Shown here in pieces: positions 9,201-16,330 of a DNA stretch of 64,000 bases; the first letter of the stretch is position 1; every line of letters starts with the position of its first letter. The translations under genes and the position numbers were made by a program. The notes beneath the pieces were generated by a model. The model ran no database searches and was not told the DNA's origin. It was given only the letters and a program-made list of their open reading frames with translations. Where the stretch lies: the NCBI GenBank assembly GCA_907163375.1, contig CAJQUW010004613.1, positions 1,178,001-1,242,000 on the forward strand, read 5' to 3'. The DNA comes from Prostheceraeus crozeri (lineage: Eukaryota; Platyhelminthes; Polycladida; Euryleptidae).

Positions 9201-10083
9201 CACAACCTTCAAAGTCTAGTTCATCCTCCCACTGTCTATAGCTATAGGTATGATTTCGATTCGCGTTGATATCATTATAGTGAAGGATGGATAGGACTGC
9301 ATATTTGAAACACTGTGATTTACAATCGACATTGATGACAGCTTTCTTATTATACAACGTTTTTGGTAGTTTAAATGTGCCTCGAGCTGCATGACTTTCT
9401 AATAGGGAAATTTTGAATATGGCTGAGTCCACACCATCAAAAATGAGAGCGCTGTCGCGTTGATTGAATTTATCTACATTTGATTTTAAACATTGAATGT
9501 GAAAATTTAGCCAAGACTCGCAGTCTACAACTTCAGTTGCGGAAGAGGAAGGAACATGAAACTGTATTCTCTCCGTCACTTGACCCGTTTGAAAATCTAT
9601 CTTAATATATTTTAGTTTGAGGTAGATGAGCGCCTTCATTCTAAAATTGTCTAAATTGTTGAAGAGCGCTTCGATAATGTTAGAATTTTGAAGGAGCCAC
9701 TCAGGAAAATCTACTATTTGAGTATTGGACTCCATGCAGTTGTCGCGTACTAAATTATTATGTGAAACATTAATGAGGGAGATGGTAGAGGTACCGTTGG
9801 TGTAGTGATCATTTGCATGCGTGTGTTGAAGTCTGTGCGAAGATCGCTGAAAGTGACTATCAAAAGAAAGAGGGCACAAATCGCAAGGAAAGGAGATGTC
9901 ATCGTCAGAATCAACTTCACCTCCGGAGATTGACGCCGCTTTGCGTTGACACACACGTTGTTTGATGTGTCGAAGGAGACTGTGCTTCCTTGTAAACATA
10001 TGTCCGCAGTCGGCACATTCCCACTCGTTGCCTTGTCGCGAGAGTCCTGAGCTGGAACTCACATCACCTGAAAGAGAAATCAT
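6283..10083 (-). CDS. Protein-primed family B DNA polymerase with N-terminal zinc fingers
   Basis: The 1,266-residue product replicates the element with a protein primer. It starts with two C2H2 fingers (C-x2-C...H-x3-5-C/H near residues 17-40, and CDLC...H...H near 65-90). The exonuclease motifs follow: YADIECYID (~430), HNFKGYDSHM, and YLELDVILLADVF. The polymerase motifs are YDQNNLYG (A, ~814), KNNSLFGKTMEDV (B, ~990) and GGDTDSFFLG (C, ~1086). A CxxC pair near FESCTSCPKCHKTF and DHDHITGKFRNALC is the HNH-like zinc knuckle common in Polinton polymerases. The first ATG is at 10083; an upstream TTG in the same frame is less likely. The gene is open over its full length and is the best-preserved part of the element. 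Confidence 0.92.
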   Translation of the reverse strand: MISLSGDVSSSSGLSRQGNEWECADCGHMFTRKHSLLRHIKQRVCQRKAASISGGEVDSDDDISFPCDLCPLSFDSHFQRSSHRLQHTHANDHYTNGTSTISLINVSHNNLVRDNCMESNTQIVDFPEWLLQNSNIIEALFNNLDNFRMKALIYLKLKYIKIDFQTGQVTERIQFHVPSSSATEVVDCESWLNFHIQCLKSNVDKFNQRDSALIFDGVDSAIFKISLLESHAARGTFKLPKTLYNKKAVINVDCKSQCFKYAVLSILHYNDINANRNHTYSYRQWEDELDFEGCDSNNMKIKDVETFEKHDKIKIVVHVWEKGLKGARYNSRSTCYERVVNLLLVKQDDSEEWHYCGIPKISRLYTHLGHSKRGEHFVCDRCIHSFWGKDKFETHYEWCRRGKLQMERMPKDKIFSHRDNGDELSPLRVIYADIECYIDDIIHKPAAISCYEVWHDHFRNRQNKMHTWQGEDCISKFLEFLDKAAKFQQSYDSQLQRKSLHMSDEDKQTFESCTSCPKCHKTFDDDKIKKVRDHDHITGKFRNALCSKCNFSLRLRRRVLPVIFHNFKGYDSHMLIKGGLSQMKSWQFNVIAQTREKFMAMTAKVPVDKTKEIKTVFFEIKFLDSFQFMSASLASLVRNLKFLPHSQTLKKHYPNLTDEIITRKGVFPYAYFRSMSKLNETTLPSIDKFQNDLTGEDCPVEDYEHAQEAWLKFDCKTFGDYMIAYLELDVILLADVFQEFRRVALEEDKLDPVHFVSLPAMSFKSAFKMTGETIHLLQDPEMYNIFERGIRGGLTFVNKHHIKSETVGDDHIHLKYYDQNNLYGSSLSKPLPHSEFSWLNQDELEYYSNPSNILKIPDEGDWGYYFEVDLIYPNSIKNKTADFPLAPESGEVTEDMFSPFMSQFHNNLTECGQPRYKPCRKLLLTQNDKKNYLVHFCILKFYLEMGMLLKSVHRIIKFRQKAFLKPYIDSNSQKRALAQNNFEKDFYKYKNNSLFGKTMEDVRIRMNYKLVVDEQKYHKLTSSPLFIDRDIINEDIVGVKMIKSEVELCKPIYIGQAVLDYSKLEMYQLFYKILKPCPLVKEVRLLGGDTDSFFLGITTQKDLNFNEVGKSLEKYFDTSNYNPTHPLYSIQNKAKLGCFKDETAGKEIDEMILLRPKMYSMKLKECADSIKRAKGISKSIVHKMKHRSYKKAYKNKTITFVNMTILKSQVHTVKTHTFKKRALSAWEDKRCWIGHNTSLPHGHPDTNIPPPKRIKLTLPHSGDVLT

Positions 10084-10254
10084 TCTATCATCTCTGTTCA
10101 AGTCTCAGTGTATTGTTACAACCTACTTTGACTCAACAACTCTAAACTTTCCTCGAGAAGGGAGGGCGTTGGTGATGAAGTTGATGCCTGAAATTGAGGA
10201 AGATGCTATTAGCCACACGTTTGAGGGAGATGAGTGAAGAAATTTTCAACTTAC

Positions 10255-10514
10255 CATTTCAACGAAATCGAGTTTCAGGTTGATACTTCAACAAGATAGA
10301 GACTTCACGAGAGAGCAGTTCACTTGTACGCCTCAAATATAGAATTCGCCAGAGAACACTTCACATATATGTCACAAAGACAGAGTGAAATGACACGAAT
10401 GTCACTTTACATATATACTTTCGTATTCATCATTCATTGGCTGTTCATTCTGATTGGTTGCTTGTTGATACTTAAGAATTAGAAAACATTTCAAAGTTAT
10501 TATTCACAGTCAAC
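10255..10514. promoter_or_regulatory. Divergent promoter region
   Basis: This ~260-bp space separates the polymerase gene (minus) from the 10515 frame (plus). It holds two CATATATG/ACATATATAC tracts around 10364-10412 within a GTCAC-containing inverted arrangement, and a CCAAT-type GATTGG at about 10453. It is the natural place for two divergent promoters. No transcript start can be fixed from sequence alone. Confidence 0.4.
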
Positions 10515-10703
10515 ATGACAAGCCCTCCGACAACACCAAACACAAAATTCTCTTCTCCATCCTCAACACCAAAGGCGCTCGTTGCACCAAACGCTCCAAC
10601 GAAGGGGAAGGTAGAGAAGGTGTACCGACTGGACAATATCCGAAAGTTGTCATTACCAGCGACAACGAAGAGAGTGTATGTGAGAGGGAGTGTCCCGACT
10701 TAA
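10515..10703 (+). CDS. Small Ser/Thr/Pro-rich protein (unknown)
   Basis: A 62-residue frame with a Thr/Pro/Ser-rich N-terminal half and a basic C-terminal half (KRVYVRGSVPT). It has no known motif. It starts just after the divergent promoter region and lies six bases before the next frame, which suggests a small bicistronic unit or two parts of one gene. Support comes only from position and composition. Confidence 0.4.
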   Translation: MTSPPTTPNTKFSSPSSTPKALVAPNAPTKGKVEKVYRLDNIRKLSLPATTKRVYVRGSVPT

Positions 10704-10708
10704 CAGGC

Positions 10709-10960
10709 GTGAGGTGGAAGTATCTCCAGTACGATACTGACGATGTGATGGAGATCACCAGCACCAAATTCCTCCACCAATTATGGGAGTGGTACACCCC
10801 CAACTCCCAGCCACGAACTATGGCGGAGTGGGAGTATATCGACAAAGTGAGGCTCGCAGTGGAAGAACGATTAAAGCAAGTGAACTGTTTTTGTTATCTA
10901 TGTAAAGCCAGACTCTGGGACGATATTGACGATGAAGACCTTTTGAAATACATGCCATAA
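10709..10960 (+). CDS. Small acidic CxxC protein (unknown)
   Basis: An 83-residue frame rich in Trp, Asp and Glu (MRWKYLQYDTDDVMEI, LWEWY). A CFCYLC motif near residues 61-66 may bind metal. The C terminus is acidic. The stop is followed at once by AATAAA (10959-10964), which supports a real transcript end here. Family and function unknown. Confidence 0.5.
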   Translation: MRWKYLQYDTDDVMEITSTKFLHQLWEWYTPNSQPRTMAEWEYIDKVRLAVEERLKQVNCFCYLCKARLWDDIDDEDLLKYMP

Positions 10961-11017
10961 TAAATTTTTATTTCGTATTATCTTTGCTTTCATACTGACT
11001 TACTTGAACGGGGCTTC

Positions 11018-11420
11018 AGTGGATGATTTAACCATGTATACTGTTTCATTTGGAAATAGTAGCACGCTTAGTCTAACTTGTAAATCTTAAAACATTTCAT
11101 ATGGGCGATGATGATAGGTGAAATAGTGTCAAATAAAATTAAGATAGCTTACACTTCTGATACAGGGATAGCAATCGACTGCGATCCATGTGTAAAGAGC
11201 TTGTTAGACTACGGATGGGGTTAAGTGGATGATTTAACCATGTATACTTTTTCATTTGGAAATAGTAGCACGTTAGTCTAACTTGTAAATCTTAAAACAT
11301 TTCATATGGGCGATGATGATAGATGAAATAGTGTTAAATAAAATTAAGATAGCTTACACTTCTGATATAGGGATAGCAATCGACTGCGATCCATGTGTAA
11401 AGAGCTTGTTAGACTACGGA
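11018..11420. repeat. Tandem duplication, two ~200-bp copies
   Basis: Copies at 11018-11216 and 11224-11420 (period 206) are nearly identical, from AGTGGATGATTTAACC to TTAGACTACGGA. Each contains GGGATAGCAATCGACTG, which recurs at about 12255 beside one of the ~130-bp modules. No convincing coding frame spans them. The high identity indicates a recent duplication. Confidence 0.8.
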
Positions 11421-11759
11421 AGAGAGAAGTGTGTTATGTTGCGTGTGGCGCGTGAGTGTCCTCCCATTTCATTCCATTCATCAATTCGTCTCATTGATAG
11501 AGACAGGTAGAACTCATGGTTCTCATAACGTATGCAATGGAAAGTTTTAGGCAACCTTCGACAGTTGGCTAAATGTCGCCCTGACGCGAATGCATACTAC
11601 GTTGAGACAGAGGCAATCACTTGCAAACATGACGCAGAGAGGTTAAACAAGATTGACCATTGCCGAATGTCCCTTGCGGTATACATAGCTACGGGTTTCA
11701 CCGCCGCCCTTTACAGGAACGCCCGTCGAAAGGAAGTATTACACCGAACTTCATTGCAA

Positions 11760-11887
11760 CTGATAGCAGATTCAACTTAATGATAGTATTCGCCAGTCCG
11801 AAGACTGCCCAGGGCAAACCGCATGGAGGTTCTATCATGTCTTGCCCCATGGTGGCCCTTAAGAGAGCCGATGGTTCATTCTCGGGG
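11760..11887 (-). repeat. ~130-bp structured module, copy 1
   Basis: Read on the minus strand, it contains the hairpin GGCTCTCTTAAGGGCC followed by ACC (11854-11869). Next comes GGGGCAAGACATGATAGAA, then a hairpin CAGTCTTCGGACTG with a UUCG-type loop. It follows the 11904-12160 frame on the minus strand. This matches the layout of a replication-dependent histone mRNA 3' end, though the loop differs from the consensus. Confidence 0.75.
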
Positions 11888-11903
11888 TGTGAATTTAAGA
11901 TGA

Positions 11904-12160
11904 CTATTGGCTGGAATAGTCAATGGGTATGACGGTTAGGTTGTCATAGACCCTATACCGCCTAGGTCGTGCTGGTGCATCTGGCACCTTTCGGATGCGA
12001 GTGGTATTTGGAGTCCACACCCCATCCGTCCAAACGATCTTCTTGATCTTCCCCTTCTTATCATCCTCTTCATCCCACTCGTCGAGGATGATGAACTCGG
12101 GAATGGAGTTGTCTTCATCGATGAAGACGGAATGCTGTTGGCAGGAGACGTTGCTTCCAT
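11904..12160 (-). CDS. Small acidic/basic protein region (unknown)
   Basis: A minus-strand gene-like interval between a TATA box and module copy 1. One frame gives an acidic-then-basic protein with the segments PEFIILDEWDEEDD, KIKKIVWTDGVW and RPRRYRVYDNL. It looks the more protein-like but has no ATG after the TATA box. The ATG at 12160 opens another frame that is Ser/Pro-rich. The true product is therefore unsettled and the gene may be broken. Family unknown. Confidence 0.4.
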
Positions 12161-12200
12161 CGTGACTTGAAATTGAATGAGAAGCGCTACAATCTTTTGG

Positions 12201-12210
12201 CTTATATAGG
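12201..12210 (-). promoter_or_regulatory. TATA box
   Basis: CCTATATAAG on the minus strand, about 42 bases before the ATG at 12160. Placement and sequence fit an RNA polymerase II core promoter with a short leader. Confidence 0.6.
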
Positions 12211-12273
12211 GTTTTCAACAATGAATTGCTCAACAGCGAATCAGAATGCTTCAGGGATAGCAATCGACTGTAT

Positions 12274-12416
12274 AACGTTCAAGTTGACTGATAGAAGATT
12301 CAACTTAATGATAGTATTCGCCAGTCCGAAGACTGCCCAGGGCAAACCGCGAGGAGGTTCTATCAAATCTTGCCCCATGGTGGCCCTTAAGAGAGCCGGT
12401 GGTTCGTTCTCGGGAG
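12274..12416 (-). repeat. ~130-bp structured module, copy 2
   Basis: Same module as copies 1 and 3, with the stem-loop at 12382-12397 unchanged and the purine element reading CAAGATTTGATAGAA. It sits between the stop of the 12427-12693 gene and the TATA box of the next minus-strand gene. Confidence 0.78.
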
Positions 12417-12426
12417 TAACGTCATC

Positions 12427-12693
12427 TTACACCTTACCAATTCTGCTGAGAGAGTCTTTGACTCTCTCTTTGGTAGCAGTGTCGACTTCCACACTAATTG
12501 GCACATGGCTAAAAAGTGGAATGTAGCGCCATTCCGTTGGATTGGCAGCAGTTGCTGTCATCGGATTGCCAATCCGAGCAAGATTATTGTGGACTCTGTC
12601 TTGCTCCTCTAGCCTGACAAACTCCTCAAATAAATTTCGCGGCCTTAACTGCGGTCCGCGAGGAGAGCTGACTTGACTGTTCGGCGTCTGCAT
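12427..12693 (-). CDS. Small protein of unknown family (88 aa)
   Basis: An 88-residue frame with its ATG at 12693, 32 bases after a good TATA box. That distance makes this start very likely and the leader nearly absent. The product is polar, with a basic Pro/Ser N terminus and a NLFEEFVRLEEQDRVHNNLARI helix-like segment. WRYIPLFSHVPISVEVD then suggests a beta strand. No family is recognised. Module copy 2 follows the stop. Confidence 0.5.
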   Translation of the reverse strand: MQTPNSQVSSPRGPQLRPRNLFEEFVRLEEQDRVHNNLARIGNPMTATAANPTEWRYIPLFSHVPISVEVDTATKERVKDSLSRIGKV

Positions 12694-12724
12694 GATTGAA
12701 ATGAAATGAAATGAGAGGCAGTGG

Positions 12725-12732
12725 TTTATATA
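12725..12732 (-). promoter_or_regulatory. TATA box
   Basis: GGGTATATAAACC on the minus strand, 32 bases from the ATG at 12693. It is the clearest TATA box in the element. It matters because the same element encodes a TBP-like protein. Confidence 0.65.
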
Positions 12733-12749
12733 CCCCTCTAACGCGACGC

Positions 12750-12893
12750 AACGTTCAAGTTGACTGATGGCAGATTCAACTTAATGATAGTATTCGCCAG
12801 TCCGAAGACTGCCCAGGGCAAACCGCGTGGAGGTTCTATCATGTCTTGCCCCTAGGTGGCCCTTAAGAGAGCCGATGGTTCGTTCTCGGGAGT
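12750..12893 (-). repeat. ~130-bp structured module, copy 3
   Basis: Third copy, with its stem-loop at 12858-12873. It lies downstream of the coiled-coil gene (after a short intron) and just upstream of the TATA box of the 12693 gene. All three copies keep the stem-loop sequence exactly, while the DNA between them differs entirely. Confidence 0.78.
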
Positions 12894-12925
12894 GAATTGA
12901 TGGGGTGGTGAAGGCGGGCAAAGAT

Positions 12926-12985
12926 CTGCAATGAAAATGATATGTATTAGAATAGGATATACTATCTTATTTACTTTTCACTTAC
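12926..12985 (-). other. Candidate 60-nt intron in the coiled-coil gene 3' UTR
   Basis: On the minus strand GTAAGT starts five bases after the stop of the coiled-coil gene, and TTTTCATTGCAG ends the interval. Both sites are strong matches to animal splice signals, and 60 nt is a workable intron length. A spliced mRNA would bring module copy 3 close behind the stop codon. Confidence 0.5.
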
Positions 12986-12989
12986 CAAG

Positions 12990-14156
12990 TTAGTCATCCT
13001 TTGGCAGTCTCGCGCGCTTCCGAATAGAGAATTTGTGGAGATGGCCGCGCATTCTCAGGCTGGCATGTAGGCATTTTTTCGTCGGATGGCCGTTGTAACA
13101 AATTATTGACTCGTCTAGATTTTGATTCACGAGTACTTCGCCGTCCAAATGATTATCCCGAATAGGGATGTGAAACTCAAACAAACTATCCTCATTCACA
13201 CGATTCCACTCATCCCTCATGCGCTCCAACTTCTCATACGCCTGCCTCTCATCACCCCGCCGAGCCACAGTCCTCTCCAACTCAACATTCCTCGCTCTCA
13301 ACACACTCATCTCCTTCATCATCTCCTCAAACTTCGCTTCTGCATCTCTCATTCCTCTCTCTGCAGCACTCGCCCTCTTCTCACACTCATCATTCTTCTC
13401 TTCCAACTCTCGCGTCTTATTCTTCAAATCAGTCACACTACGCCTCATTCGAATATTCTCATCCGCTACCTCCTTCGACTTCAGTTCCTTCTTTTTCAAC
13501 TCATCCAACTCCTTCACAACTTCATCCTTCACCTTCTTCAAACTCTCATACTTATTCACCAACAAATCATGCGCCATCTGCTGCGATACATGCCTCTTCT
13601 CTTCATCCTTCAACCACCTCGCCGACTGCTTACGTATCCCACCACTCTTCACTTTTGGGGAAGATGAGCTCTTCGGGGGGTCGGTGATGACAATTTTTGA
13701 CACCTCCGACGACGAAGAGCTCAACTTCCTCACACGCTTCCTCACACGCTCCCTATCTAAATCCAGATCATCCTCATCATCACTCTCAAGCACTCTCTTT
13801 CGCCCAATCTCAGCCTCCAACGACGCAACTGCTCTCGCCAACTCATCATTCTCAACAACATTCTCAACCTTACCCTCTCGCTCTATCGCCAACATTCGCT
13901 CCCTCTCTTCCACAATCAACTGCGTGAATCTTAGGTCATTCACCAAACCTCCACTACAGTCAGCATGCACTCTGTAAAAACGCGCCTCATCCTCATCACC
14001 CTTCAACACTCTACACTTCACACACGCAACCCTATTCAGGATAATCATGTGGTCGGTGCCCGCCTTCTTGACATGAGCCTTGGCGTCTGCACTGCGATTT
14101 ATTCGCCCACAGGTACACATTTTTATATGGAATTTTCTATTTTTATCGTTAGCCAT
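12990..14156 (-). CDS. Coiled-coil protein with N-terminal Cys/His cluster
   Basis: A 388-residue product from the ATG at 14156 (MANDK...). An in-frame ATG at 14213 would add 19 residues. Possible metal ligands are C14, C16, H28, H36, C45, C48, H64 and C67, suggesting two zinc sites. A Ser-rich stretch with basic clusters (residues ~135-185) precedes a long charged coiled coil (~185-330). The C-terminal ~60 residues are compact and basic (RMRGHLHKFSIRKRARL). The layout suggests a nuclear or virion scaffold/DNA-binding protein, but no family is recognised. It is the rightmost gene of the element. Long plus-strand frames at 13122-13977 are antisense shadows of the biased coding sequence. Confidence 0.65.
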   Translation of the reverse strand: MANDKNRKFHIKMCTCGRINRSADAKAHVKKAGTDHMIILNRVACVKCRVLKGDEDEARFYRVHADCSGGLVNDLRFTQLIVEERERMLAIEREGKVENVVENDELARAVASLEAEIGRKRVLESDDEDDLDLDRERVRKRVRKLSSSSSEVSKIVITDPPKSSSSPKVKSGGIRKQSARWLKDEEKRHVSQQMAHDLLVNKYESLKKVKDEVVKELDELKKKELKSKEVADENIRMRRSVTDLKNKTRELEEKNDECEKRASAAERGMRDAEAKFEEMMKEMSVLRARNVELERTVARRGDERQAYEKLERMRDEWNRVNEDSLFEFHIPIRDNHLDGEVLVNQNLDESIICYNGHPTKKCLHASLRMRGHLHKFSIRKRARLPKDD

Positions 14157-14220
14157 GCCTGAGATTTTATCGTTAACTGTAAGATAATGAAATTTGTATA
14201 AGTTTGGAATCATGTAGTAT

Positions 14221-14990
14221 ACAGCCTAAAGCATTACACTTAGTCAGGAATGATAGATTTGAGTATAGTGAGTGGCACTCGACCCCGTCGACAGCCCGAA
14301 GGCCTTGTACTGATCACTAGGGAAGTGAGAGATCTTCCCCGATACCCGCTCTTTACAGCTGAAGACATCATTGTCACTGACCCGAAGTGGTAACAGCAAC
14401 GTCGAGTCAAAGGTAGTGATCAGTAGCTGGGATCTAACCCATCTGCTGATAGCAGATTTGAACTCAGCATACTTGAAAACCTTAGTCTAGATGTTAAAAC
14501 TTTGAAAAAACTGAAAATTAAGAATTTTTAAAAAATTCCGCATTTTACTACTCATACTACTTTTAAAAAATTTTATCAGTAGTAAAGACACTATCAAACT
14601 CTATCATACAAACTTTGAAGTAAGAAGATAGCTTGCCTACTTCAAAAGATAGAGTCCTTTGAAACACCCGATATCGGGAGCTCAGAGCGACGACCGTCGC
14701 TTACCTCGTCTTTCGATGAGGTGATCAGACTTACGTTGTCGGGGGTTTATATATGCTCGGAAGAAAACTTAAAATGGCTCTATCTCCGAAAGTATTAATC
14801 GTAGCGACATGCGGTTTGTTGCAAACGATTCGTCTCATCATTCTCTATCATATGACACCTGAACCATTCTCATATGACCACGGGAAGTCGGTCCGTCAGC
14901 ACATGTCCATGTAACATGCCACAAGTGAAAAAATTCCTAAGTGTGAGAGCTCCAGTGTGGTGAAAATTTTGAAAAATTAATAACTTCCGA
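14221..14990. other. Non-coding stretch, nothing identified
   Basis: No gene is seen. The interval 14270-14480 is GC-richer and has repeated GATCACT/AGTGATC words and short stems. The interval 14660-14760 has several small perfect palindromes. The Polinton's right terminus may lie here, but no terminal repeat was recognised. Confidence 0.4.
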
Positions 14991-14991
14991 A

Positions 14992-16330
14992 TTTCGACCT
15001 GGGACCTTTACCAAAACATTTTTCATCAAACTTCACGGACCCCCTCCCCCCCCCTCGTTCAGAGAAATTTGATGAAAAATGTTTTGGTGACGGTCCCAGG
15101 TCGAAATGCCACACTTTGGAAAATTAATTTTACCCATACAAAGTCACTCTGACACTTAGGATTTTTTCAGATGAGCTCCGACCTAAAATCTTGTAACAGC
15201 TCTAACTTTTGAACGGCTGGTCCGATTGACTCGCGGCAAAAATGGCGTCGAGCATTTTTTTCTCCTCTTTCAAACGAGTAGCTGTAAGACAATATCTGTT
15301 CACTAGAACCAAAGTTAGAAGATTGCTGTCGGGGGGGGGGGTCAGTGAAATTTGATGAAAAATGTTTTGGTGAAGGTCCCAGGTCGAAATGACACACTTT
15401 GGAAAATTTTCAAAATTTTACCCATACAAAGTCACTCTGACACTTAGGATTTTTTCAGGTGAGCTCCGACCTAAAATCTTGTAACAGCTCTAACTTTTGA
15501 ACGAAGACAGATATGAACAAGGCGTTTCTTTCACTGAATTTGTCTCACTCTTAGCTTTCAAACGAGCTATTGCACGACAAAATCCGCCCACTAGAAGCCA
15601 AGATCGAAGCTAGCTCTCCCGAGGGGGGGGAGGTCAGTGAAATTTGATGAAAAATGTTTTGGTGAAGGTCCCAGGTCGAAATGAAACACTTTGGAAAATT
15701 TTCAAAATTTTACCCATACAAAGCCACTCTGACACTTAGGATTTTTTCAGGTGAGCTCCGACCTAAAATCTTGTAACCGCTCTAACTTTTGAACGGCTGG
15801 TCCGATTGACTCGCGGCAAAAATGGCGTCGAGCAGTTTTTTCTCCTCTTTCAAACGAGTAGCTGTAAGACAAAATCTGTTCACTAGAACCAAAGTTAGAA
15901 GATTGCTGTCGGGGGGGGGAGGTCAGTGAAATTTGATGAAAAATGTTTTGGTGAAGGTCCCAGGTCGAAATGACACACTTTGGAAAATTTTCAAAATTTT
16001 ACCCATACAAAGCCACTTAGGATTTTTTCAGGTGAGCTACAACAGTCCACCTTCCCAACCTGGCCGGCACACCACGCCAACCTGGCGGGCACACCACGCC
16101 AACCTGGACAGCACAGCACCGCGCGCTATACGACGGCCGGCCAGAGGGGGGGGACGTCAGCGAACCTGGCGGACGCACTTGGCCGGCACACCACGACACT
16201 CTGTCGTTCCAGAGGGGGGGGAGTCAGACTCAACGCACCACGGCGGCCGACCACGACACTCTGCCGTTCCAGAGGGGGTGGGGGACGTCAGCGACGGCGG
16301 CCATCTTGCGCTATCCAGAAGTGGAGTTTT
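14992..16330. repeat. ~290-bp tandem repeat array with poly-G tracts
   Basis: Units begin at GTGAGCTCCGACCT-type points near 15171, 15459, 15751 and 16031 (spacings 288, 292, 280). Each carries a G8-G10 run, a GATGAAAAATGTTTTGG segment and TTTTTTCAGGTGAGC. The array opens with an inverted repeat whose ~39-nt arms (14992-15030 and 15067-15106) flank a C-rich loop. From 16040 to 16290 it passes into a GC-rich part with repeated CACCACGCCAACCTGG and CCAGAGGGGG motifs. A related inverted copy is at 63440-63960. Confidence 0.8.

Larger units (their letters stand above)
1..14220. mobile_element. Polinton/adintovirus-like element, right-hand part
   Basis: A block of virus-like genes with little space between them: major capsid protein, adenain-like protease, capsid-associated proteins, a TBP-like protein and protein-primed DNA polymerase B. 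This set defines Polintons (Mavericks) and adintoviruses. The integrase and packaging ATPase expected for the family are not seen and would lie left of the window. The right limit is placed near 14.2 kb, where the last minus-strand gene begins; I did not find a terminal inverted repeat or target duplication. The capsid, protease and polymerase frames are open at full length, so the copy looks largely whole and fairly young, with perhaps one to three breaks. Confidence 0.85.

Noticed and set aside
13122-13977. Long plus-strand open frames (181, 252 and 76 residues)
   Set aside because: They are antisense to the coiled-coil gene. Their Leu/Ser/His-rich composition is the mirror of its charged helix codons.
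14270-14480. Possible tRNA or SINE with a B-box-like GAGTTCAAATC on the minus strand
   Set aside because: No A box at tRNA spacing and no cloverleaf.
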